From assembly GCF_918797505.1 (NCBI RefSeq), contig NC_092793.1, forward strand, positions 74,087,912 through 74,151,911: DNA of 64,000 nt. The letters are read 5' to 3'. This stretch comes from Bemisia tabaci (lineage: Eukaryota; Arthropoda; Insecta; Hemiptera; Aleyrodidae). Of this stretch, positions 47,625 through 58,898 are shown piece by piece (position 1 is the stretch's first letter; the number at the start of each line of letters is the position of its first letter). The notes under the pieces are model-generated. The model had not been told where the DNA came from and searched no databases. It was given only the letters and a program-made list of their open reading frames with translations. The translations under genes were made by a program, and so were the position numbers.

Positions 47625-48602
47625 CGAGGTCTGTTAGATTAGAAACCGGATTTTGGTCATAGGTAGCCCACAATGCGTCCAAATTATGTTTTCTTGAGCT
47701 TTTCTGATAGCTGAAAATATATTTAAGAACGCTACGTTCACAAATGTGACAAATCCTAATTAGCGCCGTTGGTATGTGGCTTGAAGTAAGGCAACCTCAA
47801 GGGTGTTTTGCGATTTTTATGTTTGACCGAACTTGTCTCTCTTTTTTCGGTCTTGCACTACATTTTTCAACCCACAAGGACGATTGGAGTTTCGTCTCCA
47901 TATCGTAGCCGTACACTAAAGTATTGTCACCGAAAATTATCCTATCAAAAAATGTAGGATCATTGTTAGAACGTTCAAGCAGCTGAATAGGGAACATCAA
48001 AGGGAAATTGACATTTGGCTGGATTTTCGTTCAACGGACAACAAACAAGGGCAAGTGTACCTGAAACTCGATGCGTGTCTACATATCCTATCAAAATTGT
48101 ATGTACAGAGCCTTCAGAAATATTACTCTGTTCAACAAGCTCGAAACGACCATTTTCGAGCACTTTTGCCCGCACTTCTTCCACGTGACAAATGTCAGTT
48201 GCCGTTGAGGGTCGATTCCCATGCTCCTCATCTTTGACGAACTCCTGACCAGTTTTGAATCGTTTAACCGATTCAAAACAGTGGGAACATCTCATACAAT
48301 GATCATGTTAAACTTTACCTAGCATATACCAAAATTTTCGGTACAAGGTATACCGAGTTTAAAACAAAATTTAATGTTGAATCTTTGCTCTATCAGTGAT
48401 CGCATGATGAAAATCGCAAAACGCACCTGACTTACTCGTATTCAAGATGACACAGAATAAACACTGATCAAAACAAACAAAATCTGTGAACGTAGCGTTC
48501 TTTAGTTTATTTTCAGCTATCAGAAAAGCTCAAGAAAACTTAATTCGAACGCATTGTGGGCTAGTTATGACCAAAATCCGGTTTCTAATCTAACAGACCT
48601 CG
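47625..48602 (-). mobile_element. Internally deleted mariner element, TA target
   Basis: The terminal inverted repeats CGAGGTCTGTTAGATTAGAA and complement are about 36 bp and are flanked by TA (47623-47624, 48603-48604). The opposite foldback arm shows the empty site GAATAGGCC. At 978 bp it is shorter than a typical 1.3-kb mariner. It carries two transposase fragments on the minus strand, listed next. Confidence 0.92.
47797..48295 (-). pseudogene. Mariner transposase remnant, frameshifted
   Basis: The first frame (48295 to 47975) carries the N-terminal mariner signature: FESVKRFKTG, then GNRPSTA, then an HTH ending NISEGSVHTIL. The second frame (48000 to 47797) carries FFDRIIFGDNTLVYGYDMET, then SSLWVEK and RPKKERQVRSNIK. 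These match the first catalytic aspartate region (GDE-W-VYGYD in the family; here E is N and W is L). The start region, the segment between the pieces and everything after RSNIK, including the other catalytic aspartates, are missing. The element cannot encode an active enzyme. Confidence 0.88.
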
Positions 48603-51060
48603 TAGGCCTCTGATCCGTGGATATCACTGGACTAATGTTCCTGTCACCTGAACTGAGTACTTTTTAGTACAGTATGCTCAGACTGATGGTAAGATTTAAT
48701 ACAATTCAACACATTAGTAGTTCAATCTGGCAGCAGTGGGTGGCGGTTTCCATGCGTTTCGCGGATCCTAGAGGAACAAAGTTAACTACCCTCGGAGGGT
48801 GTTCCGTTTTGAGGCGACCATCTCAAAACCTTTCTCCCTGGGCTTTTTCTCATTCCTTTTTGTCCCCAAAAGATAATTCTGTTGTCTCAGCATATTATCT
48901 GAAGTCTATATATTCCCCCAAAGCTGTATTAAAATTTCGGAAGAAATCACATCGGTTTAAATGGGAAGAAAATGGGTCGATCCGCGGAACTGCGTTTTCC
49001 GGCTATAAAATGCGTCCAAATTATTCCAAACCTAGGCATGTCTTCGGAAGACACCCTGTAGCCTATTTTAAACGAGAAAATTTCATTTTTGACTCAGGGG
49101 TCGGGGTAGGGTGGATCAAGGCACAGTTAGTTTTGAAGCGCTGCGCCCAGCAAACTTATCGTATTTGACAGTATTTCATCAACCTCAAAGGAGGTCCTCC
49201 AAGGTAGAGGAGACTAATATATCTCACAACGTGTAAGAAAAAAATAGATGTTTTTAGCCCTTAAGAACTATTTTTGACAATTTACACTGTTGCCAAATTT
49301 ACTCGAGCCTGGGAGAAAATTAGTGTATTTTTTGTTCTGTATTTGAGTGCTTATGGCAACAGTGTAAATTGTCAAAAACAGTTTTTAAGGACTTAAAAAA
49401 ACTATTGTATATTATTTGCTTACACAATGTGAGATACATTAGCCTCCTCAATCTCGGCATACCTGTTTTGAGGTTGATGAAAAACTGTCAAATACAATAA
49501 TTTTTCTGCGCTCAGCGCCTTAAAAAACCGGCACCGTGACCCACCCTCCGATCCGCGAAGCGCATGGAAACCGCCACCCACTACTGCCAGATTGAACTAC
49601 TTATGTGTTCAATTGTATTGTATCTTACCATCAGTCTGAGCATACTGTACTAAAAAGTACTCAGTTCAGGTGACAGGAACATTAGTCCAGTGATATCCAC
49701 GGATCAGAGGCCTATTCTAGCCGGTGGTTATTTTTTCATCACTGAGGGATATGGCATCCCTGTAGCACTCCTTTGCACCCTAATTCCACATCGTAAGCCG
49801 TAAAATAGTAGGACATAGTCTACTGATAAGTTTTGTTAGTCATAACACAAAGTATGAGAAAAATAGAATCAATGAAAATTAACATAAAATATAGGTAGTA
49901 TTTAAGCGCATTTTTAAGGGATTTCGGGGTCCATGATTGCGTCCCCTAAGGCATTCTCTGCGCGTTGGGAGTGTCCTATCCTGACCTGTATCGCTTGAAA
50001 TGATATTTAAAGTATTTTAAATTGAAATTTGATTAATTCTACGCGTTTCCCGGGCCTTAAACAGAGTCTTTAAAATTTCTCGAAAAAATCGAAAATTTGG
50101 CAACAAAGATGGCGTCGGGACGGGCTCCGGACATCATCCAAAAATTCTGAAAAAAATTGAGCGTTATTTTTATGCCAAAACACAACTTTTTAGCACTAGC
50201 CGTCTTGGAATTTCGAAAAAAGTTCAAAAACGGTCCACCCTAGGGTGCACGAGACGCGTTTACTCACGTTGAACACATTTTTCGGAAAGCCCTGTCAACA
50301 CTACAAGCAAAAATTTACCGAACTTTGCGCGAGCGTTAAGTTTCGTAAACCTAGCTCTGCGTAGACAGGGCCTTCCATTCATAAGAAATGAACGAAAAAA
50401 TTATGAAAGAACAAACATAAGTGTGGTTTAATGATTTCAACTTCCGCCGCCGCGCCGCGCCGCGCAGACCGCACTGTGTTTGGCGCAATGCGTGAAGTAT
50501 TCATGCATTCTTGTAGGCGCTATCCGTTTCACGCTGACCACAATAACCGCACTGTGTTTGATGCAATGCGTGAAGTATTCGTGCAGTCTTGTAGGCACTA
50601 ATATATGTGCTACATGCCGATTGCCGCGCCGAGGGTTTCTCCTTTTCATCTAAAGTCCTCGTCATCATCTCTCCCTAAGTCGCGCCGTTCCAGGCCAAAT
50701 TGTGAACTTGATTTCTCTCTTAACTCGACTAATTAAAGGTGCTGCTGTCTCTTGTATCACTGAAAGACGACAAAATTAGAAATTAATATGCTCTCAGGAA
50801 ATGAGAGATTTTGTAGCCTTTTCTCGTTTGTAATTTTTGTTTTGTTTTTTAAATCCGATTTTGTTTATACCTACATTTAAAAAAATTGCAAAATTTGCCG
50901 CCCCCTAGATTTTCCGCCATGGGCCGTGGCCCATGTGACCACCCCCTTAATCTGGCCCTGCAAGTTAAAGAGTTATAAAGAAGATTCTCTGCAACCTGCG
51001 ACAATTCATTGTAAAATTCATGTAGTGAAATATCGTATATCAATGAATTACACAATGCAG

Positions 51061-51626
51061 AGACCATGACATAAAACTACTTTAGAACCAATAATTGGGT
51101 ACTTCGACCACTTTAAACCTCTAGTTTAAACAAAACAAATGTTTAAACATGTCACAATTTCTTCGTCTTTTTTTTCGAAATTTATATCTTAAATGGTAAT
51201 TATTTGGATGATATACTTACACTTTTTCGGTAGAAATACTAATTTTTGTTAAATTTTCCTGTTGATAATTTGTAAAACGTTATTATATAACAAGAGTCTA
51301 ACTGTTCTTAAAAACGTACGATATCAATATTTTCTTTCGAAGTTTAGGCACTGGTAAATATGTTTCTACATTTCGTTTTTTGCCTGGCTCTCTTTCATGA
51401 GGAGGTAACGTGTCTGTGCATGCGAACAGCAGGTTACTACAAGGTCCAATTTTCAAAGCGTGCCTTTGTCAAACTCATCGTCGAATTCAATGGAAATCAG
51501 CAATAATTATCAGCAAACGCGAAAACAGGCAAGTTTGATACCTGTGGTTGTGTCGATTATGATTAGGATCCCCTCAAAATATCGAATTTTGATGCTGTTG
51601 GGGTGCGATATATCGAAGAACCAATG
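51061..51626. other. Non-coding stretch
   Basis: Nothing recognised. Confidence 0.4.
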
Positions 51627-51634
51627 TTAGTAAG

Positions 51635-51782
51635 CAGTGGCGTGCTTTGCGATCTATCGATATGTCCCATTTGAAGCTGTGGTCAATAATTGATTATTAA
51701 GGTGTTCTCCTGTTTATCGATACTTTTCCATAGGTTTAAATGGCAGATCAATCGATGTATCGCAAAGCACGCCACGCCACTA
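51635..51782. mobile_element. Palindromic hAT MITE, 8-bp TSD TTAGTAAG
   Basis: It starts CAGTGGCGTGCTTTGCGAT and ends CGCAAAGCACGCCACGCCACTA. TTAGTAAG occurs at 51627-51634 and 51783-51790. It is a sibling of 38492-38655, sharing GGTTTAAATGGCAGATCAAT, ATCGATGTATCGCAAAGCAC and AGGTGTTC. Confidence 0.9.
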
Positions 51783-51799
51783 TTAGTAAGTACATCGCA

Positions 51800-52641
51800 A
51801 CTGCATGGTACTGACGCCGGACACGACACCAACACAGCCCAGCGGGGCCCAAACGGTGTCACTTTTATGTTTCTGTTAAAAGTGACATCGAATTGCTCCG
51901 CGGGACCCCCCCCCCCCCCTTGTCCCCCCCCGCCGACTCGGGCTCAGCCGGTCGTCCTGTGAGGTCCGGCTACCGTGGTAGATTAATAAGTCATTTGAAG
52001 GCGCAAGTACGCGCGCCTCCCCATGTCTCGCTTACCCGGGCACCGGTAATTTTATTTGGTTTTAAACGCAATGATGACAAAAAAATTAAAATGTCCCTCT
52101 GTTCCAACCCCCCCCCCCCTTCTCGTCGGGACAGGAACGTCTTCATCCTGCGTATGCACGTAGGCGTCGGGAACGTCGCGTCGCGTTGGAGAGATTCGAT
52201 TTTAATTCCGATATAATTTTTCCCGCGTTGTTCAGTCTTGGCCGCCTCCGGGGTTTCGTTTTACAGCGTCGAGTAATGGTTTGCGTCGGTGCGGGAGACG
52301 AAAAGTCTGAGGCGTTTATGGATGGTGCCTCCGGTGGAGGAGAGAAAAGTGTCTGGATTTAGTCGTCGGGAAAAATGATTCCAAGTTTTGGATTTCATCC
52401 AAGGTGCCCGTTTTTGAAAGGGGTGTCCGTCACGCTAAAATCCAGAGACTTAAACGCGTGGTTAGAACTGGAAACGATCCCTGAGTCTTGCTCCTGCAGC
52501 CTCACCCCCCCCCCCCCCCCCCCCGGAGGCTGTTCAAGTATTAGGTAAGCTCTTCTTAAGAAAGGAATGGGGTCTGGATTTGCCATGTGAGGTTCTGCGA
52601 AGGGTCGGAGGTCAAGCCCAATCACACGTGAGCCTCCCAAT
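51800..52641. other. GC-rich non-coding stretch with C homopolymers
   Basis: C14 at 51906-51919, C12 at 52108-52119 and C20 at 52505-52524. Proline-rich open frames are artefacts of these runs. Confidence 0.4.
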
Positions 52642-52841
52642 TGAATGGCAAAAAAGATCCCCAATAGAAAAATTGTGAATATTTTTTTCCATAATTTTCA
52701 GATAATATTGCACGCAATTTAATCTTACATATCTGAAAATTTCAAGGGAAAATGTGCATGAATATCGCCAAAAATTCATGTTTTCAAGGGATACTTGGCA
52801 ATTATCGACTGTTCATACGGCGTTCTTCCTTAGCACGGCAG
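52642..52841. mobile_element. CTGCCGTG MITE, left end lost
   Basis: The right half is intact (TTGGCAATTATCGACTGTTC, then ATACGGCGTTCTTCCTTAG and CACGGCAG). The left terminus is missing or decayed. Confidence 0.65.
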
Positions 52842-53398
52842 TATTGGCAGGTATTTTAAATCGAAATTTCCCTGGCATATTTCGGAGCATTTCAAACTTC
52901 TTTCTCTGAATATCGAAATCATACGGCTACGCGTACTTACACAACGACGTGGACACCGTGGTTCATGTCTGGGAGCTGGACCATTGTTTGACGCGTGACA
53001 TCCATAGAATGATCCCATCGGACACCGCCGGTGGCAGCCCCCTCACGGCCCCACCCGGCCATTGGTGCGCTGACTCAATTATATGGGTCCTGTGACGCGA
53101 TGTCAAGCGACCACGCTCTGCAGACGGTGCATGTGTTCAGAATGTATACACCCACTTGAAAGCTATGATAAATGAGACCACTGCCACGCTGGGTCCTGGC
53201 AGTTGCGTCCTCGGTCCCAACTCCAGCACGTTTGGAAGCGAGATGAGGGGGGGGGGGAGGGGGGGGGGGGTAATGCAGCCACGGGGGACTTCAGGAAAAT
53301 TTTATCCCGAAAGTTGAATTAATTCATTCGGAAATCGGTTACCTCCTAATTTTGATATTTTTAAGCGCTCAGCCGGTGGGGAACGCTTTTTTATTTGA
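52842..53398. other. Non-coding stretch with G-rich run
   Basis: A G-run interrupted by one A occupies 53247-53270. No gene recognised. Confidence 0.4.
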
Positions 53399-53408
53399 AC
53401 CTACTTCT

Positions 53409-53813
53409 AGAGTACCTATATTGAGAGAGTATGGCCACTGGGCTCCATGGAGAGACATAGGACCCAAAAATGGCGGTGCTTTGTTTTGGTTTTTGTGGAT
53501 GGGAGGGGGGTCATTGCCAACTTTTGACGGTTTTCACCAACCGCACTTGCTGCCAACCTTACTACATCTAAGGTAATTTTTCTCAAAAATTGCACACGAT
53601 TAGCCTTAAAAATGTGTAAAGAATTGCAATAGTGCATTTGGGTAAATTTCTCGTTACGATAAGCAAAGAAAACTACATTTTGAGTCATTTTGCATCACAT
53701 TAATTTATGGCGTCCGCCATTTTTGGGTTCTAAGGGCTCCATTCAGCCTAAGATGGCTGAGCCAATCAGGGGTAGTAACACCAGTGGCCATACTCTCTCA
53801 ATATAGGTACTCT
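53409..53813. mobile_element. MULE-like MITE with 10-bp TSD
   Basis: It starts AGAGTACCTATATTGAGAGA and ends with the exact complement TCTCTCAATATAGGTACTCT. ACCTACTTCT flanks it at 53399-53408 and 53814-53823. Nine-to-ten-bp duplications are typical of the Mutator superfamily. The inner arms pair GAGTATGGCCACTGG with CCAGTGGCCATACTC and ACCCAAAAATGGCGG with CCGCCATTTTTGGGT. It is related to 14263-14643. Confidence 0.85.
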
Positions 53814-54020
53814 ACCTACTTCTAGAATTGGCAATGCGTTCAAATGACACACCAGCTCAACCACAAGATGGCGGAGAGGGGTCCAACATATTCATTTTAG
53901 AATAGATAATGCCTCCGATGTCAAAGCACGGAAGACGATCATCGTTTTTCCATAATTTATTTTTTAGCGGTAGTGTAGTTTCCCCAAAATTCATCGTTGG
54001 AATTTTGCTGAGATAGTTCT

Positions 54021-54050
54021 CTCGTTTCAACAGTGCTCATCTTCTTCGGG
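54021..54050 (-). ncRNA. CTGAAGATG...GAAACG-type hairpin motif
   Basis: The minus strand reads CCCGAAGAAGATGAGCACTG then TTGAAACGAG. It is the same motif class as at 6122-6165 and 24639-24671. No retroelement frame was found beside it. Confidence 0.25.
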
Positions 54051-54542
54051 GAACTTAAAAACGCACCTACATAGAAAACAGTTGAATTCTACCCTAATGC
54101 AAACGTATTAGAGCTTTACAGCCTGTTTTTCATACATGTCACTACGATTATTGATTACACAAACATGTCATGAAACACGCAGTGAAAAATCTTAGTGTTG
54201 CTTAGTGTTACTTTTTTCGTGTCAGATTAACCCAAAGGAATTGGTTGCTCAACGAAAGTTTGCGGTAAATTGACCCAAACCGTAGGCTACCCTGAGATAG
54301 TGGAGCATGAAGAAAGTGTCTTCGGGAACTTTCACTTTCAATTGGAACTTTCAATTGGAACAACTAACACAGAGGATACTAACACAAAACAAATCCACCA
54401 ACAGCTTGTGTTACTTGGTGTTTTATTGCCTACCTATATTTATACAAACTTTTGCTTACTTTTTCTGCCAGTCTAAAAGATCTTTTATACAGCTCATTTG
54501 CACTGGCTTTTTAGTAAATGAGTTCCTTTTTTATGATTGCAG

Positions 54543-55158
54543 GTATCATTCATCGATTCTCAATCACCCGGACAATTCCAGGGAGTCTTCTGAACGACTA
54601 CAGACCATTTTTCAAAAACTGGGATGTATTCAACAAAATTTTCCGATCGGACACCATCAGGTCCATTTCCTCAGATTCTCATTTCCGGAGTTAACGCTTG
54701 ATTTACGTCAACGGCAGCCCCAGCCACGCACGCATCTGATTGGAGATTTTTTGCGACACGCCCGCACACTTCCCATCGGTGAAAGTAAAATCAATGCCAC
54801 TCAACAATCGATTCCGATTCTCCGATTCCCTCTTTCGTTTCTCGGTGTTTTCCCACCGTTTTCACTTTCGATCGGATCACATCATCGACGGATGGCGTCA
54901 GGAAGGACCATAAATCATCCCGGTTGCATAACCTGTCAATATTTGGCGCGCGGGGCCCCACCGCACCGAGATCCAACAATCGACGCCCGATTAGGGAACG
55001 AGGAGGGCCCACGCCGCATTTTGGTTGCCATGACAACAACGGCTAAACGACCCACCTCCGAAAGAGTATGTCTCTATCACGGCTCCATTCTAATGATCTT
55101 TGTCTTGGCATCGCATAAACGGATGCTCAACTTTGCTCCGTGCATTGTTGTCCGATAG
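54543..55158 (+). CDS. Longest open frame; possible 3'-terminal exon
   Basis: A 283-codon frame covers 54307-55158, much longer than expected by chance in DNA of this composition. A good 3' splice site (AGTTCCTTTTTTATGATTGCAG) ends at 54542, so an exon may begin at 54543, reading YHSSILNHPDNSRES onward in the long frame. AATAAA lies 15 bp after the stop, at 55173-55178. The sequence upstream of 54543 in the frame is hydrophobic and untypical. No domain was recognised, and the opposite strand is also open at 54791-55039. It may equally be a GC-rich regulatory block with a fortuitous frame. Confidence 0.2.
55024..55037. promoter_or_regulatory. X-box (RFX-type) motif
   Basis: GTTGCCATGACAAC fits the RFX consensus GTTNCC, 2-bp spacer, RGNAAC-type half-site. 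It sits in a locally CpG-rich block with a GGCGCGCGGGGCCCC stretch just upstream. RFX sites mark ciliary-gene promoters in animals. Use here is inference. Confidence 0.4.
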
Positions 55159-55178
55159 AATTGTTTAACTTGAATAAA

Positions 55179-56613
55179 AAATGAATAAGGGAAGAGATCG
55201 GGACACGAAGACTTCATGCATAAAAGTTAAAATCTGAAAGTTCTTATCTTAACCCACATTTTAGAGACATCATGAAACACGTGGAATCGTTCAGATTTCG
55301 AACAAAATGACTGAAATCATTCTACGTTGAAACGTTTGGTATTGAAATTTGGTAGGCTCTATGAAACAATTTCAACGCTCTACACGTTGAAAATAGACGT
55401 AATTCAATTTTTTTTCTCTTCAAAATAGTACGAATTTCGTAGAGAACGCCGCACTTTTGCTGTCACGTTGCACGCGATCCAAATTACACAACAGTTTGCA
55501 ATTTTTTTCTTTTTTCTTTTTCCTTTTTTTGTGTGTGTCGCACTAGGTGGTTGTAAAACATAGTTTGCAGTATGGAACCACTATTTCTGGCCAATCCATG
55601 ATAGCACCTACCTACATAGGGATTTTAATGGCATGCGATAGTTTCTAAAATGAGCAAGAAATAGTAATTCTACATTACAAAATGTAATCCAATCATGAGA
55701 AGTGATAATCCTCGTGAACTTGTTACACAAATATCCAATGCCATTATCATTATTCAACACAATTTCTCTTAAAACGTTTTAAGTTCGTCAAAAATACTCG
55801 CGTCGTAGCTTTTTAGAATTTTTTTACACATTTATTTTTTAATATAAATTTTTTTATTCCACATATTTTGTTGTCGATCCTTTTACCTTAGTTTACTCAT
55901 TACTCCATGTTGCATTGGTGACAAAAGAGAGAGTGCGCCCTTAGCGGAACCTCGGCAAAGGTCGTCGATTATCTTGAAAACCGGGCTGATATAGTCACCA
56001 CTTCTACATCTTGTGTGGAAAAGAGGACGGAAAGTGTAATAATGGAACTGATTTGGCACTTTAGCGGATAGTAGGAGCCGGGTTCAGAGAACCTGCGATC
56101 TCTAAAACAGAGAGTTCCATTTAATGAGTGGTGATTTATGCCAGCGCCGATAGATCTCGGTGTGAAAGGCCCGAATGAAGGCGTTCTGACTATTCATCAT
56201 ACGTGTGGGGGGAGGGGGGAGGTACCCCAAACCCTCCTCCACTCCGAAATTTTTTTTTATTAATTACTTGCAGCGCGTCGAGGGCCTAAATTAAAATAAA
56301 ATGCATTTCCGAGCCACGATCGCGAAGGGCCTGGTCCTTGGTTCCAGGACGCCTTCATTAATAACGATTTTCGGCGGTCGTAAATCATGGCGATTATCAG
56401 TTTTTTGGAAGCATTGATATGATTGATAATGTCACCAGACCAACACGTTGCGCGGCCCGCTCGCTGCGCTCAAAAAAAACCGAGATAAAATCATGATTGT
56501 CGGAGAGTTCGAGCCTCTGAGCATCACCCTCTTGAAAAAGAACGATACATGTAACGGAGCCAGAAAAATTTTTCACACAAAACTATCAAGATGAGAGAAT
56601 TGCCACTGTAGGC
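55179..56613. other. Non-coding stretch
   Basis: No gene recognised. Confidence 0.4.
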
Positions 56614-56621
56614 TTGATACC

Positions 56622-57277
56622 CAGTGGCGTAACGGGCGCCCCCGCAGACCCTGCTATGCAGGGGGGCCCAGGCGCTTAGGGGGCCCTCGGCCGCCGGAAT
56701 TTTTTTTTCTCTTTCTCTCTTTGATGCTTATTAGCTTTGGTTTCAAACTTTAGGCCTTTATTTACCGAGATGGGGCCTCTTCCCCTGATTTTTATTGTTA
56801 GCTCGGGGTTTTTCATACTTCCTTTGGACTGTCCCTAACTTTTTGTTTGCTGGAGGGCCCCTGCCTTCCAATTTCCACTCAGTGATTACTAAAAATTGGC
56901 TCTTTTTTGTCACGTTTCGTATTTAGGACTTAGGGAGGTCCAACAATCTAAAAGGGCCCCCAAGGCCCTTGGGGGCCCTTTGATTAGATGGCCCCTCTGT
57001 AGATCCTTGGGCCTGGGCTGGGCCTCCGCCACCCTTTAGATCCTTGATCCTTTAGGGGCCCCATTTAATCGGGTACGGGATCCGGGACGGTGAGGGGTGA
57101 AGCATTCCAAGTCCAAGTCCGTGATTTGAAACGTCTCGGGCTAAAAAACGGGAAGAGGCGAAGAAGGGAGAGGGGCAGGAGAGGGGATAATTTTGGAATT
57201 TCATTGACATGGGGGGGGGGGGGGGGGGGGCTCGAAAAATTTTGCGGGGGGCCCAGCGGAGGTCCGTTACGCCACTG
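56622..57277. mobile_element. hAT-type element, 8-bp TSD TTGATACC
   Basis: It starts CAGTGGCGTAACGG and ends CCGTTACGCCACTG. TTGATACC flanks it at 56614-56621 and 57278-57285. The interior is C/G-rich near the ends, with G20 at 57211-57230 and a near-perfect palindrome AAAGGGCCCCCAAGGCCCTT at 56951-56981. No transposase. Proline- and glycine-rich frames at 57052-57298 are artefacts. Confidence 0.92.
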
Positions 57278-57285
57278 TTGATACC

Positions 57286-58898
57286 TGGCATTTTTCATTG
57301 AAAGTCAGATATTTCGAGGAGTTCTCTCCTTCTGTCACCCGTAATAGTCGATAAGACAGAAAAAGGCAAACGGTATTTCAATCATTGCAAATAAACAGTA
57401 CCGTAAACTTTTCTTGCTGTATGATATCAATAATTTTCAAACGTTCGCTCTCTCTTTATTTCTTCGTTTTGCAAGAAAAAAAACTTCTCATCAATTCTGG
57501 GGTTTACAATCAGAAGCAGACTGACTTGGGGGGTTGAGAGGCGATTACTTCCTTAAAATCGCTTAAGCCCGACGCTTTAGCTACTAACATACCGTGTGAA
57601 TGCCGGAATGCTGTGAGCAACTATCAATACTCCCAAGCCGCTCACATTGCCTATCAAGATTTGAAGGCGAACTGGTCGGAACAAGTGAGAAACAATTTGA
57701 GTGAGGTATTAAGCTGTTACAGCTATGAATAAACCAAGTGAACGTGTTCTGATCCTTAAGAAACACCCATTAAACATTTTAATGTTTTATCTTTTAAGCG
57801 TCATCGTAGTAAGAAGGAACGAGCCTCCGTAATTTCCGTGAAAATAATTCATTCAAGGTTACTTAACATCCATCCTTCTGCATGTGCTCTTTGCTTTACA
57901 AAGTCTTAAATTTTCCCACGTACGATCCGAAGAAAAAAAGAGACCCAATGAATTCTGATCAATGTCTCCTCTGATGACTCAACTTGTACCGCTGCTGCTG
58001 ACTTTCTTGCTGCCAAATTGTGACCAGGTTTTCAAGTCACTTCTCTTGAATGCATACCCAGAGCGCAACACTTAATTTCCGATCCGGCATCAGTGCCCAG
58101 AGTAATAATTAACAGGGATGTCACAGCGAAAGTGATTAGCCAAGACCAGCGCAATTAGAGAAATAACGGAGGAAACAGTCGTTTTTGGGCTCGCGCTTTT
58201 TATTGTTTATTTTTCTTTCACAACATTCGAACAGTGGGTATAAATGCAAGTATTTGAGATTCCGGACTAATCGCGCCTCTTCCGGGGACACAACTATCTT
58301 GCGTTTTCCTCTCCTCTTGTTCCTTTCAAATATTATAATCATTTCAAAAGTATAAATTCTGACTAAATCTAGATCAAAAGTGTTACTATAATATTGGCAT
58401 TGATAAACTATGCGGAAAAAAAAATCTTTAAAAATAGCGATAAAAGATAGGGAAAGACGAAATAAGATGAATTTTTTGTAATTTTTCTTCAAGAGCATCC
58501 GATTAAATGTGATCTCCTAGTGTGCATAATCTCGAAACAGCTAAAAATCATAATAACTCTGTAATGTTTTGTTTACACCCTTGTGAAATTAGAAATCGTA
58601 GAAACATTAAGAGGCTCCTGGAATCTTAATTTATATGTTATGTATTCCAAAAACGGTGGTATGAATTCGCACCGATAGTATACAGACTTTGAATGAAGCA
58701 CTTTGTTCCAAAGTTGTTCCGTGACTTTACACTCTGCGCCGAAAAAAGTTACGGGCTATATTGCCTTTGCTTTCCGTATTCCGGGTCCTAGATCCGTAGT
58801 TTCGACTGCTCTGGGTGCTCCACCCGGAATTTTCGGCCTTTGAGCTTGGAGCGCGGATAGTAAGTCTGCATAGCCCGTAAGAACAGCTTCCACGGGCA
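57286..58898. other. Non-coding stretch
   Basis: Nothing recognised. The 120-codon minus frame at 58136-58498 has no known motif. Confidence 0.4.

Larger units (their letters stand above)
45813..50242. mobile_element. Giant foldback element, 8-bp TSD GGGTGCAC
   Basis: It starts TAGGGTGGACCGTTTTTGAA and ends with the exact complement. GGGTGCAC is at 45805-45812 and 50243-50250. The right arm runs 49354-50242 (889 bp). The left arm, after removing three extra segments, is of similar length, with a loop of about 58 bp at 49296-49353. The outer 540 bp of the arms show only about two differences; inner parts diverge more. TAGGG-type ends plus an 8-bp duplication suggest a hAT-mobilised foldback. 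No transposase is present apart from the nested mariner. Confidence 0.9.
45692..50960. mobile_element. hAT-type element, split by a 4.4-kb insertion
   Basis: It begins CAGGGCCGGATTTTCC and ends AATCTGGCCCTG, matching the element at 8435-9479 along both flanks (CCATGGGCCGCCTG block left, GGGCCGTGGCCCATGTG block right). Flanking 8-mers are CAAGATAA at 45684-45691 and CAAGTTAA at 50961-50968, one mismatch. Its 78-bp array has only about two units (50467-50598), against five in the other copy. Confidence 0.85.

Noticed and set aside
48674..49168. A 164-codon frame as a gene
   Set aside because: It spans the left arm of the foldback and the left-only segment, and no domain is recognised.
57052..57298. 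Pro/Gly-rich frames
   Set aside because: They come from the G20 run and C-rich ends of the hAT-type element at 56622-57277.
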